Shown here piece after piece: positions 25,813 to 34,291 of a stretch of DNA of 64,000 bases (the first letter of the stretch is position 1; the number at the start of each line of letters is the position of its first letter). Origin of the DNA: Cupriavidus necator A5-1 (GTDB taxonomy: Bacteria; Pseudomonadota; Gammaproteobacteria; Burkholderiales; Burkholderiaceae); contig NZ_JQLI01000008.1 of assembly GCF_000744095.1 (NCBI RefSeq), positions 3,968,001 through 4,032,000 on the forward strand. The letters run 5' to 3'. Below the pieces are notes generated by a model. The model worked only from the letters and a program-made list of their open reading frames with translations. It was not told where the DNA came from and searched no databases. A program made the position numbers and the translations under genes.

Positions 25813-26772
25813 ATGCCTACCGTTTCCGATTCCTGGATCCTGCTGATTGTCAGCCTGCCAACGTCCGGCGCTACCGCGCGGATGCGGATCTGGCGTGCGC
25901 TCAAGGCGCTTGGCTGCGCCGCCTTGCGCGACGGCGCCTACCTTTTGCCAGGCGGCGAGGAGCAAGTCGCGCAGCTGCGCGAACTGGCCGACGAAACCAC
26001 GCAAGAGGACGGCCAGGCCTGGCTGCTCAGTGTGCGCGCGGAGGGCAACGACGCCGCGGCCTTTCGCACACTGTTTGATCGCAGCGCCGACTACGCCGGG
26101 TTGCTGGCCGCGCTGTCCGAAGCACGCAAGTCGCTTTCCGGCCAGGACGAGACAGAACTCAACCGCCTGCTGAAACGGCACGGGCGCACCTACGAAGCCA
26201 TCCACAGGATCGATTTCTTCCCCAACGAGACTTCGGCACGGGCTGCTGCGCAATGGCGAGATTTCGCCGGCGCAGTCGAGACGCTGCTCTCGCCGGGCGA
26301 GCCGCAGCCCAGGACGGGCAGCATCCCCCGGCGTGACCGTGCCCAGTACCAGGGCCGGGTGTGGGCCACGCGCCGGCACCTGTGGGTCGACCGGGTCGCC
26401 AGCGCCTGGCTGATTCAGCGCTTCATCGATGCGCACGCCCGTTTCCTCTGGCTCGAAAGCGTCAGCGACTGCCCCGCCGATGCGCTGGGTTTCGACTTCG
26501 ACGGGGCGACGTTCACACATGTGGGCAATTGCGTGTCGTTCGAGGTGTTGCTGGCGAGCTTCGGCCTGGACGACAACCGTGGCCTGGGCCGCCTGGGTGC
26601 GATGGTGCACGCGCTGGATATCGGTGGCCCGGCGGTGCCGGAAGCCAGCGGCTTCGAAGCCGTGCTGGCAGGCGCCCGCGAGCGCCTGCCCGACGACGAC
26701 GCACTGCTGGCGGAAATCGGCCTGGTGCTGGACTCGCTGTACGCCCACTTTTCAGGCAGCCGCCAGCGCTAG
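25813..26772 (+). CDS. chrB: chromate resistance protein ChrB
   Basis: A 319-residue ChrB-family protein. In characterised systems ChrB senses chromate and regulates chrA, and it aids resistance. The N-terminal half has SWILLIVSLPTSGATARMR and WRALKALGCAALRDGAYLLP. The C-terminal half has the typical TRRHLWVDRVASAWLIQRFID and GATFTHVGNCVSFEVLLASF, with conserved His and Cys that may bind metal or oxyanion. The start MPTVSDSW was chosen by family match; there is an out-of-frame ATG eight bases earlier and no strong ribosome binding site. chrA follows 22 bp downstream. Confidence 0.92.
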   Translation: MPTVSDSWILLIVSLPTSGATARMRIWRALKALGCAALRDGAYLLPGGEEQVAQLRELADETTQEDGQAWLLSVRAEGNDAAAFRTLFDRSADYAGLLAALSEARKSLSGQDETELNRLLKRHGRTYEAIHRIDFFPNETSARAAAQWRDFAGAVETLLSPGEPQPRTGSIPRRDRAQYQGRVWATRRHLWVDRVASAWLIQRFIDAHARFLWLESVSDCPADALGFDFDGATFTHVGNCVSFEVLLASFGLDDNRGLGRLGAMVHALDIGGPAVPEASGFEAVLAGARERLPDDDALLAEIGLVLDSLYAHFSGSRQR

Positions 26773-26794
26773 GCTACCGAAACAAGGAGAATGA

Positions 26795-27997
26795 ATGAAC
26801 GATCGCCAGCAGATCGGCGCCCCGGCTGCCATCACGGCCGAGCGTCCGGCCTATACCCTCTGGCAACTGGTGACGTACATGTTGCGCCTGGGGACTTTTG
26901 GCTTCGGGGGGCCCGTGGCCCTGGCCGGCTACATGCACCGCGACCTGGTCGAGCGGCGCCAATGGATTACCGATGCCGATTACAAGGAAGGCCTGGCCCT
27001 GGCCCAGCTGGCACCCGGCCCGTTGGCCGCCCAGCTGGCCATCTACCTGGGCTACGTTCATTACCGCATCTTGGGCGCGACCCTGGCAGGGCTTGCATTC
27101 GTGCTGCCTTCGTTCCTGATGGTCGTGGCACTGGGCTGGGCCTATGTCCGCTTTGGCGGACTGACGTGGATGCAGTCGGTGTTCTACGGCGTGGGCGCCG
27201 CCGTGATTGGCATCATTGCAATCAGCGCCCACAAGCTCACGACCAAGAGCGTGGGCAAGGACAAGCTGTTGTGGGCCATCTACCTGGTGCTGGCCGCAGT
27301 GACAGTCATCACGGAATCCGAAATTGCGTGGCTCTTCCTTGCCGCCGGGATTGTGGTCTGGTTCTGGCGGGTGCCGCCAAAATGGCTGCGCCATGGCAGC
27401 CTTGGCGTTGTCGCCGCAACCCAGATCCCCACGGCAGGCAGTGTCGCCAGTACCCTGGACTGGCCGCTGCTGACCCAGATTGCCGTGTTCTTTGCCAAAG
27501 CCGGTGCCTTCGTGTTCGGCTCAGGCCTTGCAATCGTGCCGTTCCTGTACGGCGGGGTCGTCACGGACTTTCACTGGCTCAGTGAGAAGCAGTTTGTCGA
27601 TGCGGTGGCGGTGGCCATGATCACGCCGGGCCCGGTGGTCATCACTGTGGGTTTCATCGGCTACCTGGTGGCGGGCCTGCCCGGTGCCTCGGTGGCAGCA
27701 CTGGCTACATTCTTGCCCTGCTATCTCTTCACCGTGATCCCGGCCCCCTACTTCAAGAAATACGGCAAGCTGCCCGCTATCCTTGCTTTCGTAGACGGCG
27801 TGACGGCTGCGGCCGTAGGTGCCATCACCGGCGCGGTAATCGTGCTGGCCAGGCGCTCGATCATCGATATCCCCACGCTTGTGCTGGCACTTGCCACAGT
27901 CGTCCTGCTGCTGAAGTTCAGGAAGCTGCCGGAGCCGGTGATCGTCGCGGGGGCGGCTCTGATCGGCCTGCTCGTCTATCCGCTCCTGCGTCACTGA
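26795..27997 (+). CDS. chrA: chromate efflux transporter ChrA
   Basis: A 400-residue CHR-family inner-membrane transporter that expels chromate, giving resistance. Two homologous halves are visible, each with its signature: FGFGGPVALAGYMHRDLV and LAPGPLAAQLAIYLG in the first, and FGSGLAIVPFLYGGVV and MITPGPVVITVGFIG in the second. AAGGAG precedes the ATG. It is co-transcribed with chrB. Chromate resistance should be read as likely, not tested. Confidence 0.95.
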   Translation: MNDRQQIGAPAAITAERPAYTLWQLVTYMLRLGTFGFGGPVALAGYMHRDLVERRQWITDADYKEGLALAQLAPGPLAAQLAIYLGYVHYRILGATLAGLAFVLPSFLMVVALGWAYVRFGGLTWMQSVFYGVGAAVIGIIAISAHKLTTKSVGKDKLLWAIYLVLAAVTVITESEIAWLFLAAGIVVWFWRVPPKWLRHGSLGVVAATQIPTAGSVASTLDWPLLTQIAVFFAKAGAFVFGSGLAIVPFLYGGVVTDFHWLSEKQFVDAVAVAMITPGPVVITVGFIGYLVAGLPGASVAALATFLPCYLFTVIPAPYFKKYGKLPAILAFVDGVTAAAVGAITGAVIVLARRSIIDIPTLVLALATVVLLLKFRKLPEPVIVAGAALIGLLVYPLLRH

Positions 27998-28108
27998 AGC
28001 CACGCTGACAGGCGTCAATCATGAAACGGATCCACGCGGAAACGCATCGATGGCCACCGCAAATCCCTGCGTGAGCACCTATGCCATGCGCAGGCCGAGG
28101 ATGCGGCC

Positions 28109-29341
28109 GTGACCAACGACAGGGGCTGGCTCGCGCGCCTGGCACTGCCTGAAGGCGTCCGCCCCAGTGCCTTGCCGCTTCTTGTCGGCCGCGCGCTGCG
28201 CGGCTTCTGCGACGGGTTCATCGCCGTCCTGTTGCCGGCGTACCTGCTCGCTCTCGGCTTCGCGCAACTGACAGTGGGACTGATCAGCAGCGCCACCCTG
28301 ATCGGCTCGGCACTGGCGACCATTCTGGTCGGCGTCATCGGCCACCGCTATCCGCAGCGCCGCCTGCTGGTGTCGGCGGCCGCTTTGATGGCCGCGACCG
28401 GCATAGGTTTCGCCGGGCTGTCTTCCCTTTGGCCGCTGTTGCTGGTCGCATTCGTTGGCACGCTCAACCCCGGCTCCGGCGACGTCAGCGTCTTCCTGCC
28501 GCTTGAGCATGCCGGTCTTGCCGATTCGGCTTCCCCTGATGCCCGCACGGCGCTTTTCGCCCGCTACAGCCTGACCGGGGCCCTCTGCGCCGCCATTGGT
28601 GCGCTGGCAGCGGCGCTGCCAGCCTGGCTCGCGGCGCAGCTCGGAATCCCCGTCCTCAGCGCCCTGCGCACCATGTTCATGGTCTATGCCCTGACCGGTG
28701 TCGCACTCTGGTTCCTCTATGCCCGCATGCCGGAGCCTCAGCCGCACCTGGCATCGGCGAGAGTACCGCTGGGTCCATCGCGCCGGATCGTCACCCGCCT
28801 TGCCCTGCTCTTCAGCGTCGACGCGTTTGCCGGCGGCCTGGTGGTGAATTCTCTGCTGGCGCTCTGGTTAATGCAGCGCTTTGGTCTTTCCCCCGGTGCC
28901 GCTGGCCAGTTCTTTTTCTGGGCCGGGCTGCTCAGCGCTGGCTCCCAGCTCGTTGCTGCGCCGCTGGCGCGCAAGTTCGGTTTGCTGAATACGATGGTGT
29001 TCACCCATATTCCATCCAGCCTCTGCCTGATCGCGGCCGCATTCGCCCCCTCCCTGGCCGCGACCCTGGCGCTGTTGCTCGTACGCAGCGCGCTGTCGCA
29101 GATGGACGTACCGACCCGGACCGCCTATGTCATGGCCGTGGTGACGCCGCCGGAACGGCCGGCGGCTGCAAGCCTGACCGCCGTGCCCAGAAGCCTGGCT
29201 GCAGCACTCGGCCCCACCCTCGCGGGCGCGCTGCTGGCCATGGGCTGGGTCGGGGCCCCGCTGGTTGCCTGCGGCGTGCTCAAAATTGCGTATGACCTCG
29301 CACTCCTTGGTGCGTTCCGGCGGGTCAAGCCTCTCGATTGA
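28109..29341 (+). CDS. MFS-type transporter downstream of chrBA, GTG start
   Basis: A 410-residue protein with twelve likely membrane helices and the MFS pattern: a first-half loop containing GHRYPQRR and a second half starting near residue 230. Related transporters lie next to chr genes in some metal-tolerant betaproteobacteria, so it may belong to the chr operon, 111 bp after chrA. The start is the GTG at 28109, with GAGG eight bases upstream; the frame continues about 28 codons further back without an ATG. The substrate is unknown. Confidence 0.8.
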   Translation: MTNDRGWLARLALPEGVRPSALPLLVGRALRGFCDGFIAVLLPAYLLALGFAQLTVGLISSATLIGSALATILVGVIGHRYPQRRLLVSAAALMAATGIGFAGLSSLWPLLLVAFVGTLNPGSGDVSVFLPLEHAGLADSASPDARTALFARYSLTGALCAAIGALAAALPAWLAAQLGIPVLSALRTMFMVYALTGVALWFLYARMPEPQPHLASARVPLGPSRRIVTRLALLFSVDAFAGGLVVNSLLALWLMQRFGLSPGAAGQFFFWAGLLSAGSQLVAAPLARKFGLLNTMVFTHIPSSLCLIAAAFAPSLAATLALLLVRSALSQMDVPTRTAYVMAVVTPPERPAAASLTAVPRSLAAALGPTLAGALLAMGWVGAPLVACGVLKIAYDLALLGAFRRVKPLD

Positions 29342-29516
29342 TGGCAGGAGCAAGGTTGGGTTCACGACATGGAGCGTCGGCGCAATCGCAACATGCGCTC
29401 GTGGATTTGCTTCGTCTCTGCCATCCGTTCGGGCCCCTCCTAACTCTAATGCCGCGCGTCCGCGCCGCTCGCGCGCAAGTGTCGGCCTGTCGCTCTATTT
29501 CGAAGGGCTGGACCGG

Positions 29517-29882
29517 ATGTACGTGGACGTGCCGCTCGTTGGCAAGCTGTACTACCAGCGCGTCAAGGCGCCCGAGGCACTCGCGGCGGCAGCGTCCGCC
29601 ATGACACCGACGCCCGCCCGGGCATCGTCGGCCCCTGCCGCCGCCGCCTCGGTACCCCCGACGCCGGCAGAGCCAGCCAGGCAGACCGCACAACAGGGCA
29701 CGGCAGACTACGACATCGCCATCCTGATGATGCGGCAGGCGAATCCCGACGCGGCGGTCCGCAGCCTGGGCGACGCTTTCGCCCATGGTTTCCGGGATTT
29801 CGGCAAGCTCGAAGCCAGTGTGGAGTTGGCGCCACTGAGAGCCGACGTTCGCTACCAGGCTCTGCTGGCCAAGTATCGCTGA
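29517..29882 (+). pseudogene. fragment of a protein with a TPR-like C-terminus (probable gene remnant)
   Basis: This frame gives a coherent but short polypeptide: MYVDVPLVGKLYYQRVK, an Ala/Pro linker, then DIAILMMRQANPDAAVRSLGDAF and a tail LRADVRYQALLAKYR. That tail resembles the last repeat of TPR-containing proteins and cyclase or kinase C-termini. The frame is open further upstream into the MFS gene end, with sensible residues (LSLYFEGLDR) just before the first Met, and no ribosome binding site. I read it as the surviving 3' end of a longer gene, though a small intact gene is possible. Confidence 0.4.
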
Positions 29883-30076
29883 CCCACGCGCAGCAAGAAC
29901 ACTGCTTGCAGCGCTCTCCTAGCCATGCGCGGCGCTTCACGAGTCTCGACAGCCGCACGACCCAAAAGCAACCCGGGAGTCACTTGAGAGGTCGCATGTC
30001 GGACGGAACCCACTGGCGCACCGCCATTGGGGTTTCCTATCCTATGGCATTGCCAACCCCGCCCCCGGAGCGAACC

Positions 30077-30820
30077 ATGAAGCGACTCACCCTCAACGCC
30101 CTCGCCTGCGCCACCCTGCTGGCCGGCTGCGCCGGCGCCAACGTGGAAAACCTGACGCAGGCCGGCGGCAGCCTCTTCACCGCCGCCACGCTGTCGGACA
30201 GCAACGTCAAGACGCTGTCCGACCAGTCGTGCGCAGAAATGGACAAGAAGAACACCATCGCGCCGGCCGACAGCACATACACCAAACGCCTGGCCACGGT
30301 GATGAGCGGACTGGGGAATACCGGGCTGCCGCTGGACGCCAAGGTGTACGTGACCAAGGACATCAATGCCTGGGCCATGGCCAATGGCTGCGTACGGGTG
30401 TACAGCGGCCTGATGGACTTCCTGAGCGACGATGAAGTACGCGGCGTGGTGGGCCATGAGATCGGCCACGTAGCGCTGGGACATACCAAGGCAGCGATGC
30501 AGGTGGCCTATAGCGCGGCGGCGGCGCGGGGATTGCTGGGGTCGACCGGCATCGCTTCGCTGACAGCGCTGTCGTCGTCGCAGATCGGGGACCTGGCCGA
30601 GAATTTCGTCAATGCGCAGTTCTCGCAGCGCCAGGAAACCGCGGCGGACGATTATTCGTTCGACCTGCTCACAAAGAACGGCGCCAACCGGCAGGCGCTT
30701 GTGACAGCCTTCCGCAAGATGGCGACGCTCGACGGCGGGCAGTCGAGCATGCTCAGTTCGCACCCGGGTTCGCAAGAGCGTGCAAAGCATATCGAGGACC
30801 GCCTGGCCAAGCAGCGCTAA
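30077..30820 (+). CDS. M48-family metalloprotease lipoprotein (LoiP/YcaL-like)
   Basis: A 247-residue secreted lipoprotein. The signal peptide ends in the lipobox LAGC (Cys18), and the M48 zinc motif HEIGH lies at 127-131, with the third ligand in QETAADDYSFDLL. The end ...SSHPGSQERAKHIEDRL is typical. Homologues such as LoiP act at the outer membrane under stress. CCCGGAGCG precedes the ATG. It is the second M48 gene in the window but belongs to a different subfamily from the one at 2256, being lipidated rather than membrane-spanning. Confidence 0.9.
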   Translation: MKRLTLNALACATLLAGCAGANVENLTQAGGSLFTAATLSDSNVKTLSDQSCAEMDKKNTIAPADSTYTKRLATVMSGLGNTGLPLDAKVYVTKDINAWAMANGCVRVYSGLMDFLSDDEVRGVVGHEIGHVALGHTKAAMQVAYSAAAARGLLGSTGIASLTALSSSQIGDLAENFVNAQFSQRQETAADDYSFDLLTKNGANRQALVTAFRKMATLDGGQSSMLSSHPGSQERAKHIEDRLAKQR

Positions 30821-30868
30821 GCCGCGGGCTGCCTGCCACGTCTCACTGCCATCTCCCCTCTCCGGGGA

Positions 30869-30899
30869 TGCCGCATCGGGCCTGTGCGCCGATGCGGCA
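30869..30899. terminator. strong hairpin after the M48 lipoprotein gene, no T tract
   Basis: TGCCGCATCGG and CCGATGCGGCA form a perfect 11-bp stem around a 9-nt loop, 48 bp after the stop codon. There is no T run, so it may act as a transcript-stabilising hairpin or a weak terminator. Confidence 0.5.
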
Positions 30900-31469
30900 G
30901 CAGCACGCCAAGCCGCCTTCTTATCGGTGCGAAAGCCAATAATTAGGAATAGCGCTATTGACATGCCAGTATAATCAAGCCCTCGATTTAATAAATTCCC
31001 AGAGCGATAACCAGAGGTGAATCAGGTATTCACTCAATTGATTAGAAATATATCCCTGCGATTGTTATAGTTCCGTCCGCTTCTCTGCTCCATGGCCATT
31101 TGCCTCGCAGCGAACTCAAGTCGCCGTCAGGTTCCGCGGCGCCGCCAATGCGCATCCTATAAAATCACCGCTCAGCGGATGAAGACAATCGACAATGCAT
31201 AGCATCGTCGTGCAATTTTCTGCCGTTTCTGTATCAGCCCTGCTCTTGCCAGCTGCGACCGCCGGCTAGCGGCTGCCTCCTGCTGCCTCAGGCAACGGCA
31301 CCATTTCCGGACATTCGCGCCGGACCAGCCTGCGCCCCCGCTTCGCCCGACTTTTCCCTGAGTAATCGGCAGTTCCTCATGGCCCGCCGCCAGCGTGTCG
31401 ACTGGCCGGGAATGGAGTGAAGCCGAGCTCCCCGATTCATCTTCAGCCCCGTCCCAAAGGAATATCCGC
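30900..31469. other. non-coding region, AT-rich in its first part, before the interrupted beta-propeller gene
   Basis: No gene is supported. From about 30,930 to 31,080 the sequence is markedly AT-rich for this genome. It contains the perfect 12-bp palindrome AATAGCGCTATT (30,948-30,959), followed closely by TTGACA and TATAAT elements that are not at promoter spacing relative to each other. The composition suggests foreign or decayed DNA. Confidence 0.45.
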
Positions 31470-31645
31470 GTGAGCCAGGAAATCCTCTTGCTGGTGCAGA
31501 AATGCGCCCACACGTTCAGCTTTTATGATATCGACTCCGGCGCAGTTTTAAGACATATCCGATTGCCGGAATTCCCCAATGAATTCGTCGTGGATTCCCG
31601 CCAGCGCTATGCCTATGTGGGCCATTATGGGGTGGAGTCCTCCTC
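31470..31645 (+). pseudogene. YncE-like beta-propeller protein gene, 5' piece, interrupted by IS4-family element
   Basis: A GTG start at 31,470 with AAAGG eight bases upstream opens a frame coding for the first blades of a beta-propeller: LVQKCAHTFSFYDIDSGAVL and EFVVDSRQRYAYVGHYGVESS. The frame is cut by the insertion element after GAGTCCTCCTC and resumes in phase after it at 33,117. The intact gene was probably a YncE/YVTN-type repeat protein of unknown function. Confidence 0.7.
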
Positions 31646-33116
31646 ATCTCCTTATACAGAAGTCATGACTCTTCCCGCAGTGCCTGAATGGTGAGCGCGG
31701 CATCCATGGTTCGCTGCATGCCGATCCAGATCGTCTTGGCGCCGGGCTCACCATCGCTCTTGCGCCCAAGGAACCCACCCAGGGAAGCCACCAACCGAAT
31801 CATCTGATTGAGTGTGACTGGTACCTTCGGGCGGGCTTTTTTGGCGAGCACGTATGCCCCCCGAATCTCGTCGGCGTCGAAGAACAGTGACGCATCCAGA
31901 TCCGGGCAGGTTCTGCCCAACCGCATCAAGCGGGCAATGCGCCACGCCACCACCATATACAACGCCAAGGCCCGCTCCACGCGATCCATGTGCGATAGCT
32001 GTAGCGCTTCGACCTTGCAGCCGGTCTTCAGGACATGGAAGAACATCTCCACCTCCCATCGGGCTCGGTACCAGTCGACGAGTTCGATGACAGCATCGGC
32101 GTCCTGCGCTTCTCGGTTCGTCAACAAGCGCCAAACCACTGGCTTGATGCCAGCGGGCGCTCCGATCTCCCTGGCCTCCACACAGGTGAGCGCCGCTCCA
32201 ATCGTACCCGGCAGCTGCACACGTTGTGCACGTAGCTCCTGTTTGACCTCGCGCGCTTTCTGGCCTGCACGCCCTGGCAAGATAAAGGTAATTTCCCCAA
32301 GCACCGGGCTGGCGTCAACGCTATCCCACAGCTTGCCCGCCTCAGCAAGGTTGCGGTTGTATTGGCTGCGGATCAGCCAGTCAGCCGGCTGGCCAAGTTC
32401 CTGGGCGCGCGCCATCAGCTCGGCGATGTCACCCTCGCGGTCCGTCACATACACCAGCCTTGTCTGGGGCAGCAGCGCGGCTTGCTCCGCCACCCGTTCG
32501 TACCCCTCGATCCAGCGCACGCTTTCCTTGATCCCGCTGCGGTGGCCATCGGCGTCCTTCAGTTCCCGAGCCCACATCCAGGCATCGATCACCCCCAGCG
32601 GCTCCCGGTCTGGCGTCACCGCGTAGGTCGGATGGAGATACATTCCCCGCTGGGCTTCGTAGCTCAACGACCCCAGCCCCTCCATTTCCTGGCCATTGAA
32701 GTTCAGCTCGGTGGTGTCAGCGATGCACAGCACCACCGGAAATTGCGCGGCCCTCGCTGCAGTGCGCTCCCAATGGGGCTGCATCACGTCCCGCCAATCG
32801 ATCTGCTCATTGCCCAGAAACCGATACGCCCCAATGGTTTGCGACCAGTCATCGCACGCACCGGGAATGCTCGCCGTAGGCAGGGCCGCAAACCGCTTGA
32901 GCAATTCCTTGGCGCGCCGATCCCGCCGCGGATCACCAAGATCCAGACTCTCAAATTCCTCGTCCACCCATGCCCCCGACTCGTTGCTCATTGCCGCTCG
33001 AAAATCCGAGAGTAAACGCGAGTCTGCGGATGTTTACAACCCATTTCCCCAGAGTTTTCGCGGCATCAGCTATCCCGCCCCGCTGCGGAGGCCGTTCTAC
33101 TTCTGTATAAGGAGAT
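31646..33116. mobile_element. complete IS4-family (Tn5/IS50-type) insertion sequence, 1471 bp
   Basis: The ends are perfect 18-bp inverted repeats (ATCTCCTTATACAGAAGT at 31,646-31,663 and its complement at 33,099-33,116). The element is flanked by an 11-bp direct repeat GAGTCCTCCTC (31,635-31,645 and 33,117-33,127), within the 9-12 bp range usual for this family. It carries one transposase gene on the minus strand. The intact ends, intact transposase and exact target duplication point to a fairly recent insertion. I cannot name the element without a search. Confidence 0.95.
31663..32991 (-). CDS. IS4-family transposase (Tn5-like)
   Basis: A 442-residue DDE transposase. The catalytic residues are visible: Asp92 in ADTTELNF, Asp184 in VTDREGD, and Glu315 in the family signature Y308-x2-R311-x3-E315-x6-K322 (YRARWEVEMFFHVLK). 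The N-terminal part has the Tn5-type DNA-binding region (LGDPRRDRRAKELLKR, GAYRFLGNEQIDW). The stop codon overlaps the left inverted repeat, which is usual for a compact IS. No frameshift or internal stop is seen, so it is likely active. Confidence 0.95.
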   Translation of the reverse strand: MSNESGAWVDEEFESLDLGDPRRDRRAKELLKRFAALPTASIPGACDDWSQTIGAYRFLGNEQIDWRDVMQPHWERTAARAAQFPVVLCIADTTELNFNGQEMEGLGSLSYEAQRGMYLHPTYAVTPDREPLGVIDAWMWARELKDADGHRSGIKESVRWIEGYERVAEQAALLPQTRLVYVTDREGDIAELMARAQELGQPADWLIRSQYNRNLAEAGKLWDSVDASPVLGEITFILPGRAGQKAREVKQELRAQRVQLPGTIGAALTCVEAREIGAPAGIKPVVWRLLTNREAQDADAVIELVDWYRARWEVEMFFHVLKTGCKVEALQLSHMDRVERALALYMVVAWRIARLMRLGRTCPDLDASLFFDADEIRGAYVLAKKARPKVPVTLNQMIRLVASLGGFLGRKSDGEPGAKTIWIGMQRTMDAALTIQALREES

Positions 33117-33405
33117 GAGTCCTCCTCGCACAAGGGCGAAGGTGGCTGCTCGGTGTGCGTGATCGACCTGCAGGCGCGCGAGCACGTACGGACTCTGGAT
33201 ATCTGGTCGTACTACCGCCCACACGGCCTGGCAATGGATGCACTGGATCGGCTCTACGTACTCAGCGAGGCAAACTCCACGCTGCTGATTTTCGATCAGC
33301 CGGACCGGGCGATTCCCTCCGGTGGCTACAAGAGCCATCCCGCGACGGCTCCACAGCCTTTGCGCTCAATTTGCTGAGCAACACCGTCACCCGCCTGCAG
33401 GCGCA
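33117..33405 (+). pseudogene. YncE-like beta-propeller gene, 3' piece with an additional frameshift
   Basis: After the target duplication the frame continues in phase with the 5' piece (VCVIDLQAREHVRTLDIW, HGLAMDALDRLYVLSEANST, IFDQPDRAIPSGGYKSH) to a stop at 33,377. Beyond GGYKSH the natural propeller sequence (DGSTAFALNLLSNTVTRL) lies in another frame, so the gene carries a small indel near 33,345 apart from the insertion. It then runs straight into the SMP-30 gene. The gene was therefore damaged at two points. Confidence 0.6.
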
Positions 33406-34269
33406 ATGGCGGGTGAGCGGCTCGAGCGGCTGGCATGCGGGGCGATCTGGAGCGAGGGACCGGTGTGGCTGCCGGACGAAGGTGCGCTGCTGTGGAGCGA
33501 CATACCCAACGACCGCATCCTGCGCTGGAGCGCGGGGGATGGCATGTCGGTCTGGCGTATGGGCGTGGAGTTTACAAACGGCCACACGCTGGAAGCGGAT
33601 GGCTCGCTGCTGCATTGCTCGCATGGGCGCCGGGCAATCGCGCGGACACGCCGCGACGGTGCCCGCCTGGGTGAAGACGATCTGGTCGTCAGCCGCTATC
33701 AGGGGCGGCGCCTGAATTCTCCAAATGACATCGTCGTCAAACGCGATGGCACGTTGTGGTTCACCGATCCGCCCTATGGCATCCTCTCGGACCGCGAAGG
33801 CCACCAAGCCGATCCCGAACTGCGGCACAACTATGTGTTTCGCTACGATCCCGGCGTCGGTACGCTGGAAATCGCCAGCGACCTCATCGAGGAGCCCAAC
33901 GGCCTGGCATTCTCCCCCGACGAAAGCATTCTCTATGTATCCGATACGTCGGCGGCGTTGCGCGAGGACGGGCATCACCATATCGTCGCTTTCGACGTCG
34001 TTGCCGGGCGGGTGCTAACCAACCCGCGCATCTTCGCCGTCATCGACCCAGGACTGCCGGACGGATTTCGCGTGGACCGGCGAGGCTGGCTCTTTACCAG
34101 CAGCGCCAGTGGCGTGCAGGTCTTTCACCCGGACGGCGCACGGATGGCGCACATTCCGGTGCCGGAAAAAGTCGGCAACCTTACTTTCGGTGGCGCCGCG
34201 GGTAACGAGCTGTTCATCGGCGCCAGCACATCTCTCTACCGCCTGCGGCTTGGCCAGCGCGTCACCTGA
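33406..34269 (+). CDS. SMP-30/gluconolactonase-family protein, possibly 5'-truncated
   Basis: A 287-residue six-bladed beta-propeller of the SMP-30/gluconolaconase/LRE family. Members hydrolyse sugar lactones using a divalent metal. Motifs include IWSEGPVWLPDEGALLWSD with the first metal-binding Glu, RRLNSPNDIVVKRDGTLWFTDP with the Asn ligand, and EPNGLAFSPDE. The ATG at 33,406 gives MAGERLERLACG; most relatives have 15-25 more residues before this point, and here that stretch is replaced by the tail of the propeller pseudogene. No ribosome binding site is evident. The catalytic core looks intact. Confidence 0.8.
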   Translation: MAGERLERLACGAIWSEGPVWLPDEGALLWSDIPNDRILRWSAGDGMSVWRMGVEFTNGHTLEADGSLLHCSHGRRAIARTRRDGARLGEDDLVVSRYQGRRLNSPNDIVVKRDGTLWFTDPPYGILSDREGHQADPELRHNYVFRYDPGVGTLEIASDLIEEPNGLAFSPDESILYVSDTSAALREDGHHHIVAFDVVAGRVLTNPRIFAVIDPGLPDGFRVDRRGWLFTSSASGVQVFHPDGARMAHIPVPEKVGNLTFGGAAGNELFIGASTSLYRLRLGQRVT

Positions 34270-34291
34270 GCTTTGCCGAAGAGCACGGGGT

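Noticed and set aside
28021..28108. N-terminal extension or tiny ORF before the MFS gene
   Set aside because: The in-frame extension has no start codon and the 17-codon ATG frame has no supporting signal; the GTG at 28,109 has a good ribosome binding site.
32362..33015. Plus-strand frames inside the insertion sequence
   Set aside because: They are antisense to the transposase, which has the full catalytic signature; no second IS gene is needed for this family.
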